DNA from: Bombyx mori
Taxonomy: Eukaryota > Arthropoda > Insecta > Lepidoptera > Bombycidae
Assembly: GCF_030269925.1 (NCBI RefSeq)
Contig: NC_085132.1
Coordinates: 3,060,501-3,124,500, forward strand
DNA: 64,000 nucleotides
Direction: 5' to 3'
The notes below the pieces were generated by a model that was not told the DNA's origin, did not search any database, and saw nothing but the letters and a program-made list of their open reading frames with translations. Each line of letters begins with the position of its first letter. The stretch's first letter is position 1. Of this stretch, positions 22,178-33,548 are shown piece by piece. The position numbers and the translations under genes are program-made.

Positions 22178-22426
22178 TTTTATTTATTTATTGCTCAGGT
22201 GGGTGAACGAGCTCACAGCCCACCTGGTGTTAAAGGGTTACTGGAGCCCATAGACATCCACGACGTAAATGCGTCACCCATCTTGACATATAAGTTCTAT
22301 GGTCTCAAGTATAGTTACAACGGCTGACCCAACCTTCTAACCGAAACGCATTACTGCTTCATGGCAGAAATAGGCGGAGTGGTGGTACCTATACGCGCGG
22401 ACTCACAAAAGGTGCTACCACCAGTA
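22178..22426 (-). mobile_element. Bm1 SINE
   Basis: Antisense copy, TTTATTGCTCAGGTGGGTG to GCTACCACCAGTA. Confidence 0.9.
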
Positions 22427-23639
22427 AATAAATGGTTACGTAAATTAAGAAATACAACGTGTAGATTAGTTTGAATCATGTTGTCAAACTCAATTGCATT
22501 AGAATAACTTCTTGTTCCACTCAAATGTGATCTACATAACTTGGTTGAAACAGGCGTAACTAAATTACCAACCCAGGAATCTAAGATATTAGGTTCAATA
22601 TGCTAGGTGAGGTTATTACTTAATAAATGACATATGTTTACTTAGATAAGATTAGGAAGGATTACCTAGGGATGGTATCACTCTGTAAACGACACGAGGA
22701 GGTGAATCTCTACATTCTAGTCTTATGATTAAATCACTAAATAAGCTATTGTCATATGAATGATTTTTCAATGCTATCACTAACGAAAGCCTTAAAATTT
22801 CCGTTGTATTTTATATTAAACAGAATACCCTTCCAGAATCATGAATAAATACGTAGTACATTCAATTTCACACGTCAACGATCAGTCTAGATTATTCGCT
22901 GTGAGCAGTAAACTAGATTATAAACTTAAGTTCACCGACACGACAAAGGTAAATCTAGCTTTGTTAATAGCTAAAAATTCTTGAGATCAAACTGACGTCA
23001 ACTCAATACATCATCTATCTAAGCGTTTGAGGGAGTGCATATAGAGTCCCTTCTTTATTTCGCCGTAAAGTCGTGTTTTAGGTAATTAACACCACAGTCA
23101 AAACAGTATAAATTTTATTGTTGTAGCGGCATAAACAATTCTAAGTAATTATAATAAATTAGTTATTATACACATTATAAATTATTTTTTACGTTTTAAA
23201 TATTTGGCGGTAAAAAGGTCCCGTGTCACAGACTATATTCTTTTTCCCACATCTCGTGCGTTCCGGCTTACGCATCATAAAAATGTGCGTTCATAAACGC
23301 CACACGTTGTTTGATTTTTATAGTTTATTCTAGTGATTTTCATATTTTAAATTTACAACATCCGACTTTTGAATACTTTAAAATTTGCCTGATTATATTC
23401 GTGTTCGTATATAGGTTGGTCCGTGATGTTGAATGTTTGTTTTGTTTGCTATCAATACTATAGATAAAAACATCATACCTAAAAATACCTACCGTCACCT
23501 AAAAAATAATATAGTTAATAATCAGCAAGACAGCTAGCTATCTTAACTTCTCCTTGCACGTCAATCATAAAAATACGAAAATTGTTGTTTTTGATAATTC
23601 TTCTCAATCGTGTCACTCTTGACAAAGAGGTCGTGATTG
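22427..23639. other. AT-rich stretch, nothing recognised
   Basis: No open frame with gene character, no repeat shared with the rest of the window. Confidence 0.55.
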
Positions 23640-24098
23640 TCATGTCGTGTTGGAGGGAGCAGACTTGATGCATCTCACTATGTCCCACCAGGGAGAGATT
23701 CCTGCTCGAGGCCATTCTTCTCCTCGCGTCGTTTTCCTCATTACTGAGGGTCGGAGTTCCCCGCTGCATCAGTTTCTCCCGTACGATTTCCCTCCATCTG
23801 CTGCGATCCTTACCTTCATAAAGGGCATTGTGGAAGTTGATGTACAGAGAAGATCGTATTTGGTCCGAACATCTTTTTTTTAATTTTTTTATTGCTTAGA
23901 TGGATGGACGAGCTCACAGCCCTGGTGTTTTAATATGGTCGGTTCACCGCATTGGTGACCTCCCGCGCGGTCTTGTACCATCAACCCTTTCCTGTAAAAC
24001 GAGACGTTCCATGGACAGTTCATCTCATCGCGAAACGTGTCCGAAGAAATCCACCATTCGAGACTGTACAGTGGCAAATAGACGCTGCTTGATGCAAA
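23640..24098 (-). mobile_element. LINE reverse-transcriptase C-terminal fragment, split by a Bm1 piece
   Basis: The minus strand reads RMVDFFGHVS.. near 24060-24030 and, after the Bm1 fragment at 23882-23934, CSDQIRSSL..KDRSRWREIVREKLMQRG. That is the usual tail of a LINE polyprotein. Frameshifts are present. Confidence 0.55.
23882..23934 (-). mobile_element. Bm1 fragment inside a LINE
   Basis: Only the poly(A) end and CCATCTAAGC..CACAGCCCTGG remain, splitting a LINE frame. Confidence 0.75.
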
Positions 24099-24102
24099 GT
24101 TA

Positions 24103-24354
24103 CCGGTGGTAGGACCTCTTGTGAGTCCGCACGGGCAGGTGCCACCACCCTGCCTATTTCTGCCGTGAAGCAGTAATGCGTTTCAGTTTGAAGGGTGGGG
24201 CAGCCGTTGTAACTATACTGAGACCCTGGAACTTATATCTAAGGTAGGTGGTAATAAGGTGGGTGACGCATTTACGATGTAGATGTCTAAGCTCCAGTAA
24301 CCACTTAACATCAGGTGGACTCTGAGCTCGTCCACCCATCTAAGAAAAAAAAAA
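24103..24354 (+). mobile_element. Bm1 SINE with a small internal duplication
   Basis: AAGGTAGGTGG is followed by a second AAGGTGGGTG. Confidence 0.9.
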
Positions 24355-24741
24355 AGCACTCCGTTCGGATTCAGAACTCGAGCAGAGTACAGGTTCCCGT
24401 GACAACACTACAATCAGACTCGCAGTGCCACTCCGAAGATGCCCGATCAGCCGTTTATCGAGGCGTTATCTTTTAGGCCACGACGACTTCAACGACAAAA
24501 TGTATAAAATCGTGTAAAAATTAATTTTAGCGTGTTTATTGCCGATGCGTTCTTATGTTATTCATTTATTGATTGTGATAAAGGTTGTTACATCTGTTGT
24601 TGGCATTCAAGGGAAGCTTTTGTTGCAGTACAACAAATATACGACAGAGTGAGTGCTTTTCAATATCGATATTTATCACACAGCTAGTACCTATTAGTCA
24701 CAGCGAAGTGTGACCAGATTTTCTCGAATAAAAAACAAATT

Positions 24742-27700
24742 TTACATAACTAAAGCTTTATTATTCTTTTTCTGTATTGAGTCAATCATTTGACACATGA
24801 GGTCTCTTAGTTGAACTGATAATTGTCCGACAGTTTTACACATTTCCTCTAAAGCATCGAAGAGTTGACAGTTGTTTGAAGGGATATTCGAATCAGATAC
24901 TGACTTCACGGCATTTGGTTTCTGATCTGAAAGAAAAGAAAAAAAACAGTTTAATTGGTGGTCGAGATTGTCAGCAGATTTCTTTGCCTGTTTGTATCAT
25001 TGGGTTTTGCTATTTAATTATTTACATAGCGTGTAAGTGGATCAAAACGAATATATAATAGTTTAAAAAAACAAAAAAAATACGCTTTTATAGAAAATCC
25101 AACTAAAAATTAGACAATAAATTTTAATAAATTTGAATTAAAAATAGTGTACGAAAAAATGATTTATTGTAAAAAAGCGTCCGCTTACACGCTATGTAAA
25201 TAATTAGCTTAGTTGGATTTTTTATAAAAGCGTATTTTGTTAGTTTTTTTAAACTATTATATATAATATTTTTAATTTTTTAGTTGAATTTCAATTCTTT
25301 CAATATCTTTTTAAATATTGAATTGTCATCGGTCCTTAATAAGTATGCCAAATTTCGAGTTAACCCGACGTTTTGAAGGGGGTCAAAATCTTGTTCAAAG
25401 ATTCCGTTACATATTAACATACATAGGTCTGAAGCTAATAAAAGCGTATTAAAAAGGAATCTATTTGAATATTTTAAATTTTACAGTTAAATAATGGTTA
25501 GAATAAATTACATACATACAATAGAATAAATACGTTACATTGCACATCGCGACATTGCACTGTAAGAATATACAGCAATAGGTAAATATTTAAATAAAAT
25601 AAAAATAAATATTACAATGTCATCCTCCTCCTTGCGTACTCTCTTCACTGCTGAGGATCGTGACAATCATTTTGAACAGGATTTTATTTTTTGTAATGTA
25701 TTTTCAGCGTTTCCTTTCCTTGGCCGCGTGAAAGGATTCGTGGAATGGGGTTTTTAGTGTGGTGCGAATTTAATCGAACCACCTTATCAGGCTGCGCCCG
25801 CGTCGTCACTTTCCCTCGAGTTTTTCTGTCACGAATAGTCTCTCTAAACTATCAGGTGTTTTCCGAGCAATACGACCTAACTACTTGAGTGCGCGGCGAA
25901 GGCAGAGTGTGGACAGTCTTGTCTTGATCTTCAGTTGTTCTAAGATAGACACATTGGTTCTCTTCGCTGTCCTAGGTCTCCTCCAGCACTTCAGTTCAAA
26001 AGCAACCATGCATTTGCGATCAACTGCTTTAAGGGCCAGGCCTCCGCTCCGTACAGGAAAATGGAAAATACCAGAGTAAACACCAGTTTTATCTTCGTTT
26101 TCTGGCTAGTGTTACGGTCTTCCCAGATTTTACGGAGCTATGCCATGGCTCCCGTTGCCATTCCGATACGCCATCGTATTTCAGGTTCGCTGGATCCGGT
26201 ATTGTTAATGTTGGAGCTTAGGTAAGTAAAGTGGTCAACAAGCTCAAGCTTCAGTGCTCATATCCGATCCTACGGACCGAATGGTAAACAGTCGACGTCG
26301 CCCTAAGCACGTCATTACGGATCCTCCCAATCCATTAACGGTGCTTTTAGGTACCTCAAGCAGCGGTCACCGTCCTCGTCAAACCCGTCGCTCGCGACGA
26401 TGGACTCGGCGAGTAAATTAACCCATAGACACAGCCCGCTGAGTCTCGCCGGATCTTCTCAGTGGGTCGCGTTTCCGATCCGGTGGTAGATTCTACGAAG
26501 CACTGCTCTTGCTAGGGTTAGTGTTAGCAACATCTCCGGTTTGAGCCCCGAGAGCTCACCTACACGCTAGGGCAACGCTGATATAGTCTCATAAGGCTAT
26601 TAGCATAGGTAGGAAAAAAAAGGTTTAGTACACACCTATAGGTACAATATCATAGAATTAATTTAAACCTATTATTATATAATTTTTTTTTTAAAGTACT
26701 GTTGGCTAAAGTATGAACCGATGGATATTGCGATACTATTTAAACGATACACTACTCTACAAAACATTGTGGTTATTCATGTATGGACCAATGTACTCTG
26801 ATTTAAATCCGGTACGCCAAAAAAAAATTTAACTCTACTAAAGAGTCCGTAGCACATCCGTTATACATAGGCTGTATGTACAATATTCCATTAGACAAGA
26901 AGTTCTCAACTATCAATGTGTTGCGAGGCTTATAAATACGATATTTTTAACTAAGTTGACAGAGGAATTTGGATCTCCAAGGTACATCAACAACAAATCT
27001 CTAGTCTATATGCATAGGCCTAATCTTCAGTATCTTAATTTAATCCACACCATGGGTCATAACAACCTATCTTACAGGTTGAAAACAAAACATCCCAAAA
27101 AACCTTTTTTTCTCTTCTAAGCAATTCACTGAAGCCATAGAACAAAATTGTACAAGTATTAAAAAAATGAAATGATGAATATATAAAATTACGAATACAC
27201 TTTACTGTACTTACTTGGCTCGTGTGATAAACAAGAACAGGATCTAGACATTTGTGCCGAAAACGACGGCAGTGAGCCCGATGATGAAGAAGGAATGGGA
27301 GACAGCTCCTGACAAACGATCCTACTTTTAGTTTTGGCCTCATTCTGTTGGACTTTTGCATTTGATCCCCTGGTCACACATTGATTGTCTGGCCCACAGC
27401 TATGCTTCACGGAAGGATTCTTGAAAGACGGCGGTGGACATTTCGGCTCATTCTGAGTCTGTTTTGGACTCACACAAGGTGGATTTGGGCCGCACGGTAT
27501 GTTATGGAGTGATTCTGCAGATTCGGAAGAGCAACATGGTGACTGTGGAACTGGCACCGGAGGTATTGGCCTTTGTTTCTTTGTTGAACGATCAACAGAG
27601 CCCTTAGAATGCTTTTCTGAACTTTTTTTCGTTTTGCATTGAGCTTTTTCTTTGGCTTTCGGCTCGACCGAAGCACAATCGGGACATGGACAGATAATTT

Positions 27701-27869
27701 TTATTAAGCCAGCTTTGATATCCTGAATTTTTCCAGGAGTGTATTTCAGGCAGGCGTAATGAGCCCATCTTTTGCAAACACCTTGGCACTGCAGGCCATT
27801 TTTATTGCAAACTGTCTGCATGCAAATCTTGCAAGGATTTTTGACTTTACTATTACATGTTCTGTTCAT
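24742..27869 (-). CDS. PHD-finger protein with C-terminal helical segment, 2 exons
   Basis: Exon 1 is 27869-27215, exon 2 is 24926-24742; the donor GTAAGT and the acceptor TTTCAG fit phase 1, giving 279 aa. Residues about 10-65 form a PHD-like zinc finger: CKICMQTVC, then LQCQGVCKRWAHYAC and ICPCPDC supply the paired Cys and the His. A basic stretch (KAKEKAQCKTKK) and a long low-complexity Pro/Ser/Cys region follow. Exon 2 gives an amphipathic segment (DALEEMCKTVGQLSVQLRDL) likely to be a coiled coil. This PHD-plus-coil layout is seen in lepidopteran proteins related to ORF1 of CR1-type LINEs, so a domesticated retrotransposon protein is possible, but the intron and intact frame argue for a host gene. 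Chromatin or nucleic-acid binding is an inference. If the exon 1 donor is not used, the frame stops at 27189 after 226 aa. Confidence 0.65.
25060..25455. mobile_element. Rearranged copy of the AATACGCTTTTA repeat
   Basis: TACGCTTTTATAGAAAATCC at 25080 is inverted relative to GGATTTTTTATAAAAGCGTAT at 25212. The ACCCGACGTTTTGAAGG block and terminal GCTAATAAAAGCGTATT follow. Confidence 0.55.
25618..26268 (-). mobile_element. LINE reverse-transcriptase fragment
   Basis: The minus strand reads LVDHFTYLSSNINNTGSSEP, EIRWRIGMATGAMA and KIKLVFTLVFSIFLYGAEAW, the conserved region after the RT palm in insect LINEs. Stops and frameshifts interrupt it. Confidence 0.65.
26269..26625 (+). mobile_element. 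BMC1-like LINE 3' end
   Basis: GACCGAATGGTAAACAGTCG..GGATCTTCTCAGTGGGTCGC..AGGTAGGAAAAAAA; same layout as 20120-20533. It abuts another LINE fragment on the opposite strand. Confidence 0.65.
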
Positions 27870-28065
27870 TTTATTTTCATTTCAAACATTAAATTTACTT
27901 TCGTTTGGTTGGCATTTTGTAAATTATGTACATAAAAATTTAGACATGTTTAATTCTGAGAATTTTCATCAAAAGTCATTTTCAGATAAGTCAAAGACTA
28001 AATTAAAATTTAGGTCTATAATTTATGCTTTTGTATGACATTCTTCTGAAGAATCGGTTTCAAAT

Positions 28066-29045
28066 ATCTAATATATAAAATTCTCGTGTCACGGTGTGCG
28101 TGATTGAACTCCTCCGAAACGGCTCAACCAATTTTCGTGAATCTTAGCGTGCATATCGGCCAGGATAGAGAATCGGACAACATCTATTTTTCATCCCCCT
28201 AAATGTTAAGGGTCCATCCCTAAATTTTATTTTTCATTTTTTAAATATAATTTTTTGTTTTTATTTTTTTATGATACAGCATACAAAAATACACACAACC
28301 CTAAATTTTCACTCCTCTACGATCAACCCTTATCTTTTATTTGTTAATTAAAAACTTTATTTTTTTTTGCATGAGTTTTGTTTTTATTTGGTCATGATTT
28401 AGAATAAAAAATTTCATATTACTCTGAATTTTTCACCCTTCTACGATCAACCCCTATTTTTTATTTGTTAATCATAAACTTTATTTTTTTTGGCAAGATT
28501 ATCATTTTTGTTTTTATTTTGTCATGAATTTAAATAAAAAATCTGATGTTACTCTCAAATTTTCATCCCTCTATGATCAACCCCTATTTTTTATTTGTTA
28601 ATTATAAACTTTGTCATTATAAATTTTGTCATATTCATTGTTTAAAATAAGATGAACGCATTTATCAATATCTATCTTAATAAATTAGTTTTTGTGTGAA
28701 ACTACCCATTTCGACTAAGACTATTAAACATTCTCCAACATAAATGTTTGCTCTCACTCTGCGAAACATCGTGCCACATGGCGTCGCATCGCGAGAGCAT
28801 CGGTATCGCAGGATCCGACTGATGCATGACCACGACCACTCTGTCAAGAGTGTACGAATAGGAAGGAAGACTAATAAAACAATTAACATTACTTCTTTAC
28901 CAACGATCCCGTAAAATTAACGGCAGTTTGGTGTTTAATATCTGATAAGAAGAAATAAGAATTTATCATACTACAATTATAATATTTGATTGCCATCTTG
29001 CAACCTTATTGCGGCAGATCCGCATAGTATATCCGCATAGTATAG
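28066..29045 (+). mobile_element. Helitron-like start followed by AT-rich internal repeats; right limit uncertain
   Basis: TCTAATATATAAAATTCTCG..CTCCTCCGAAACGGCT is a common lepidopteran Helitron-like 5' end. Downstream, a roughly 130-bp unit starting GATCAACCCCTATTTTTTAT is repeated near 28320, 28446 and 28576. An inverted copy lies at 29060-29170. No gene is seen. Confidence 0.45.
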
Positions 29046-29579
29046 ATTATAAAAAGTAAAAATCGAGATGGAAAAATAGGGGTTGATCGTATAAAAGTGA
29101 AAATTGAGAGTAATATGATTTTTTTTTATTTTAAGTCATGACAAAATAAAAAAAAATCTTGCCAAAAAAATGGAACCATATTTCAAAGTGTATATGGCTT
29201 AAAAACTTCTACAAGTTTGAACCTTACGGCGAACATACCTAACTAATTTTCAATATTGCAAAACCAATACATAAATCTTTGTGAAATATAAGTGATTTAA
29301 GCTTTCAATTACGTAGCCTCGACCTCGAAGATACAGATTATTTTTGATTGTCACCCTCCAAAAAGGGCTTACATAATAAAGGTGATATCAGGGACAGTCT
29401 ATTTGGGAGAGAAAAAAGTATTCAGTGTGCGCACTCAATTCATAGTACCAGTATTATTACCTTTATTTTCTGGTGGTATTGATTGGTGCTAGGGTACTCA
29501 TGTCTCAAGGTGGGCAGCGGCATATACTTTTTTTTATGTTGCTCGTCCACAATCAAAGTAATAAATACACAAATTTGAA

Positions 29580-30012
29580 GTCGTCGTGACGTAAGAGATA
29601 AGACGTCCGGTGCATTCGTGTTGAGCGATGCACCTGTGTTCGAATCCCAGGCGGGTACCAATTTTTCTAATGAATTACGTACTCAACAAATTATGTTCAC
29701 GATTGACTTCCACGGTGAAGGAATAACATCGTGTAATAAAAGTGAAACCCGCAAAATTATAATTTGCGTAATTACTGGTGGTAGGACCTCTTGTGAGTCC
29801 GCACGGGTAGATACCACCGCCCTGCCTATTTCTGCCGTGAAGCAGTAATGCGTTTCGGTTTGAAGGGTAGGGCAGCCGTTGTAACTATACTGAGATCTTA
29901 GAACTTATATCTCAAGGTCGGTGGCGCATTTACGTTGTAAATGTCCATGGGCTCCAGTAACTACTTAACACCAGGTGGGCTGTGAGTTCGTCCAACCATC
30001 TAAGCAATAAAA
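29580..30012 (+). mobile_element. Full-length Bm1 SINE with tRNA-derived head
   Basis: GTCGTCGTGACGTAAGAG..GTGTTCGAATCCC supplies A-box-like and B-box promoter elements; the body and A-rich tail follow. Confidence 0.93.
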
Positions 30013-30926
30013 AGTTCTCATATTTTGATGTAGGGCCAGTCTTATTATTTTTACTATGGTATATAAACATTTTATAGGGCTGGCAGAACGTTTGTCCGTT
30101 ATTTTCAAATAATCTTTATTCTGAAACTGTTTTTAAATGAACACTTTTTTCCTCCAATCGATTATTCTAAATTCTAATAGAACACTACCTACAGTTTTAG
30201 GCTTTTTAATAAACCTCATATATAAGGCACCCAACAAACGTAAAACGCAAACACAAACGCAAACAAAGCAAACAAAAAAACATGAATTGTTCGTCACCCG
30301 AAATACCCGAATACTTATTTCTGTTTCAGTAATCAGTAAATTTGCTGTAGAAGATAGGTTGTATGGGTTATGTTCTTTTTGTTTTTCTACTTTGACGAAT
30401 GAAGCAAAAATATTTATTGTAAAATTTTAGGGACTTTTTGGCGGGAACGCAAGGAGCGAAGTTGTGTGAATTGTTTTATTTTTTCTATTTAGTGTCTCTT
30501 CAGGATTAACTGTGTAATAACAGTGGTTTATTGTTTATTATCAGTGAAAGTGCAACAATGTGGGAAAATTAAACAAAGCCGCTGGACGTAGCTTCTCGGG
30601 ATCCTCTAAAAAGTCCACTGAAAAAGTCTCAGTAAATAACCACCATTTTACTGAGATTATAATTCATCCCATATTATCTCATCTCATTTAATTTCATGCC
30701 AAATAGTTAAGTCTCAAATTAATTAACTGCATTTTATTTCGCTCTTTCATTTTTTATCAAAATGAATATAAAATATTAAGCTGTATGGTATAATACTTTT
30801 GCCTTTCCAGTTAGAAAAAAAGGACTACTACTGTCAAATTTTAAGGTTATATTCGTAGGTAACCTCTTCCAGTTTGTGAAACCAAAATAACTTTTGTTTT
30901 ACCCGTTATTTAAATAAACATTCAAA
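30013..30926. other. 5' flank of mRpS25
   Basis: AT-rich; probably holds the promoter and short 5' UTR. A stretch near 30785-30830 recurs inverted at about 38800-38870, so part is an unnamed dispersed repeat. Confidence 0.5.
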
Positions 30927-32153
30927 ATGCCGTTCATGAAAGGAAGAGCGCCTATAAGACGCACATTGAACTACTTAAATGCCGGGAAGCTAGTCCTGAA
31001 AGACAAAATTAAGGTGTTTTCAGTAGCCTACAACATAACAGGCCAAAATAATGTAGGAACAAAAGAGTTCTGCTTTTGGTATCTACCGCAAATACAATAC
31101 AAAAATCCAGACGTACAAATAGTAACTTTAAAAAATTTAACGCCTTCCCCTTTCATAAAATGCTATCTTGACGATGGAAGAAAAATTTTAATTGACGTAG
31201 ACAATAAATCGAAAGAAGATATCTTAGAACATTTACTACATACTGTAGGTGAGTGAAAACTAAAGATAATATAAACAAAAAAACGTATATTATTTGCCTG
31301 ATTCTTGATATCTTTTAATCGCACTTGAAGAACACAACCATGTCTCATCAGATGTGAAGGGGTCCCTCAATCACATAAAGATCATGAATTCTACCAGAAA
31401 CAATGTGATATATGAGATTTAAGTCACAATTGTATCATACTAAAGCTGTTACTTCTTCAAAGTCAAAATGCAATACAGGATTCTGCAAAAACAGACAGCC
31501 ACTATGGAAAATGATATTAAGCTTTGATTAATAGTTTATTTACACACTTTTATTAATTTTTTTATTGCTTAGATGGGTGGACGAGCTCATAGCCCACCTG
31601 GTGTTAAGTGGTTACTGGAGCCCATAGACATCTACGATGTAAATGCGCTACCCACCTTGAGATATAAGTTCAAAGGTCTCAAGTATAGTTACAGCGGCTG
31701 CCCCACCCTTCAAACCGAAACCCATTACTGCTTCACGGCAGAAATAGGTAGGGTGGTGGTACCTATCCACGCGGACTCACAAGAGGTCCTACCCGGTATA
31801 ATATCAAATTCTTCAATATACGAGCATCCAACATGTATTTTACAAGTAAATTCACTATCATAGGCTCTGGCTAAATAACAGTTGATATATCAATGTCTTT
31901 TGTTCATTTCCATGCTTTTAACATTAACTGTGAATAATTTTATTATTTTAAAAAAATAAATTTATTTTCAGGGAAATCAAAAGAAACATTAGATTTGGAA
32001 TTGTTAAAGGCTGAGAAAAAGGATAACCCTGCAAATTTTGGTGTTGGATGTGATAGATCGTGCATGTGTGAAGTTTTCGGGCAGGTGCCCTGCTCTGGTG
32101 TTGTGCCATTACCGAAATTCATGAGAGGAAAATATAAGAATCAAACTGATTAA
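30927..32153 (+). CDS. mRpS25: Mitochondrial small ribosomal subunit protein mS25
   Basis: Exon 1 is 30927-31248 and exon 2 is 31972-32153, joined by a GT..AG intron in phase 1, giving 167 aa, close to the animal family length of about 170. Recognisable blocks in order: MPFMKGRAPIRRTLNYL at the N terminus, FWYLPQIQYKNPDVQIVTLKN around 50-70, LTPSPF, then a Cys-rich end (CDRSCMCEVFGQVPCSGVVPLP) and MRGKYKNQTD at the C terminus. These match mS25/MRPS25, a mitochondrial ribosome subunit that acts in organelle translation. The start ATG follows ATTCAAA and opens the conserved MP.KGR.PIRRTL motif. The intron carries an antisense Bm1. An AATAAA overlaps the stop codon (32153-32158), so the 3' UTR may be very short, though further AATAAA-like sites follow. 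Confidence 0.93.
31556..31795 (-). mobile_element. Bm1 SINE in the mRpS25 intron
   Basis: Antisense to mRpS25, poly(T) to GAGGTCCTACCC. Confidence 0.92.
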
Positions 32154-32159
32154 ATAAAA

Positions 32160-33011
32160 TTAATTGGCCATTCAATAACATGTCTGTGTGATTTGTTTTC
32201 TAGTTATGCAGATCGTAGGAAAGTAGTTGTAGTTGTCCATGGTCAGCCTGTCATCAATTGATTGCAAGCATAGGGTCTACGTGCTTCTAGTCTCTATGAC
32301 GTGTATGATAACACACTCATGACACATGATAATTCACTGTTGTATATTAAGAGGAACTTGAAATTGTTTCTCTGGATTTACACACAGATGAGTGTACCAC
32401 AAAATAAAACTGTTGGTTAAATATTCTTCTTTTTTTTAAATAAAACAAAGATATAATGTATTATAGAGTGTTCAGAACATGCATCAATGATTGTGATAAG
32501 TTTAGTAGTTTATAGTTAAGATATTTGTTAATTATTTTTGGGATTTAGATTGGTGCCTAGTCTATCACTTGGTCTATAATAAATTTCGCAATTGAAATTC
32601 CTTTTCTAATGTCTCAATGCAAATTGATAATGAAACAGTGGAAGTCTTGCAGGTGGTAATACTCAAGTTATTCTAATTTACACAGTCTGTGTGTAATTAA
32701 TTGTTAAGATATGTTAATGTATAAGTGGTAAATCAATATTAACGAATAAAACATTTAAAATAATGGAGTGTAAGCATTGCCAATGTGAATACATGCAAAA
32801 TGAAGAAAGGATTTAAATAAACTTCGTAACTGTTGAATTAAACAAATTATAATCGTTTTCATTTAAGGTTTTATTATTTTTACGTAACAAATTCAGACAT
32901 TTCACGAATACAGAAATACCGAAGACATGTCACATGTTAATGTGTCGTGACGGATTACTTCAGGTAACTTCTTTTAATATTTATCTTCATATATATAATT
33001 CTACTACGATT
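32160..33011. other. 3' flank of mRpS25, nothing recognised
   Basis: AT-rich, with several AATAAA-like hexamers that could serve as alternative polyadenylation sites. Confidence 0.5.
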
Positions 33012-33260
33012 TTACGGCACGGTATGGACATGTGATGCGTAGAGAGAAGATGCATGTGACTTGGAGATGTATGGAAATGGTAGTGCAAGGTAGAGGGGGA
33101 AGAAGTCGACCTAAGAAAACATGGATGGAGTGTGTGAATGACGATATGAGAGAGAGAGGAGTGAGTGTTGAGATGATTGCTGATAGAAGAGAATGGAAGA
33201 GAAAAATTAGCTGTGCCGACCCCACCTAGTAGGATAAGGTGGAGAAAAAGAAGAGAGATG
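33012..33260 (+). mobile_element. RTE-like LINE 3' end
   Basis: YGHVMRREKMHV..GRSRPKKTWMECVNDDMRER ends at a stop codon at 33227-33229 and is followed by GATAAGGTGGAGAAAAAGAAG, a purine-rich tail. Same family as 57128-57335. Confidence 0.65.
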
Positions 33261-33261
33261 T

Positions 33262-33512
33262 ATAATTCTACTGTACGTGTGTATGTCACTGAACTCCTAA
33301 ACGGCTGGACCGATTTGAATGGATTTTTTGAATGCATTTAACTAGCGCCTTGAATGGTTTAGATTCACAAATTAGTCCGGCAGGTGGCGCTGCAGTCGGT
33401 ATCTAGGTTATTTATGTATACTGCAACTAAACGGCTGGATCGACTTGAATGAATTTTTGTGTATGCATTAACAGGACAAAGTCTGTCGGGTCCGCTAGTC
33501 TAGTATAAAATT
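33262..33512 (+). mobile_element. Helitron-like repeat
   Basis: Opens TATAATTCTACTGTACGTGT, includes AACGGCTGGACCGATTTGAA twice, and ends GGACAAAGTCTGTCGGGTCC then GCTAG, a hairpin plus CTAG. Confidence 0.55.
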
Positions 33513-33548
33513 TGTAGACTATCCATTGCTGTAAATAATCGGTAACTC

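Noticed and set aside
29580..29660. tRNA-like sequence with A- and B-box
   Set aside because: It is the head of a Bm1 SINE, not a functional tRNA gene; no acceptor stem pairing or CCA-ready end.
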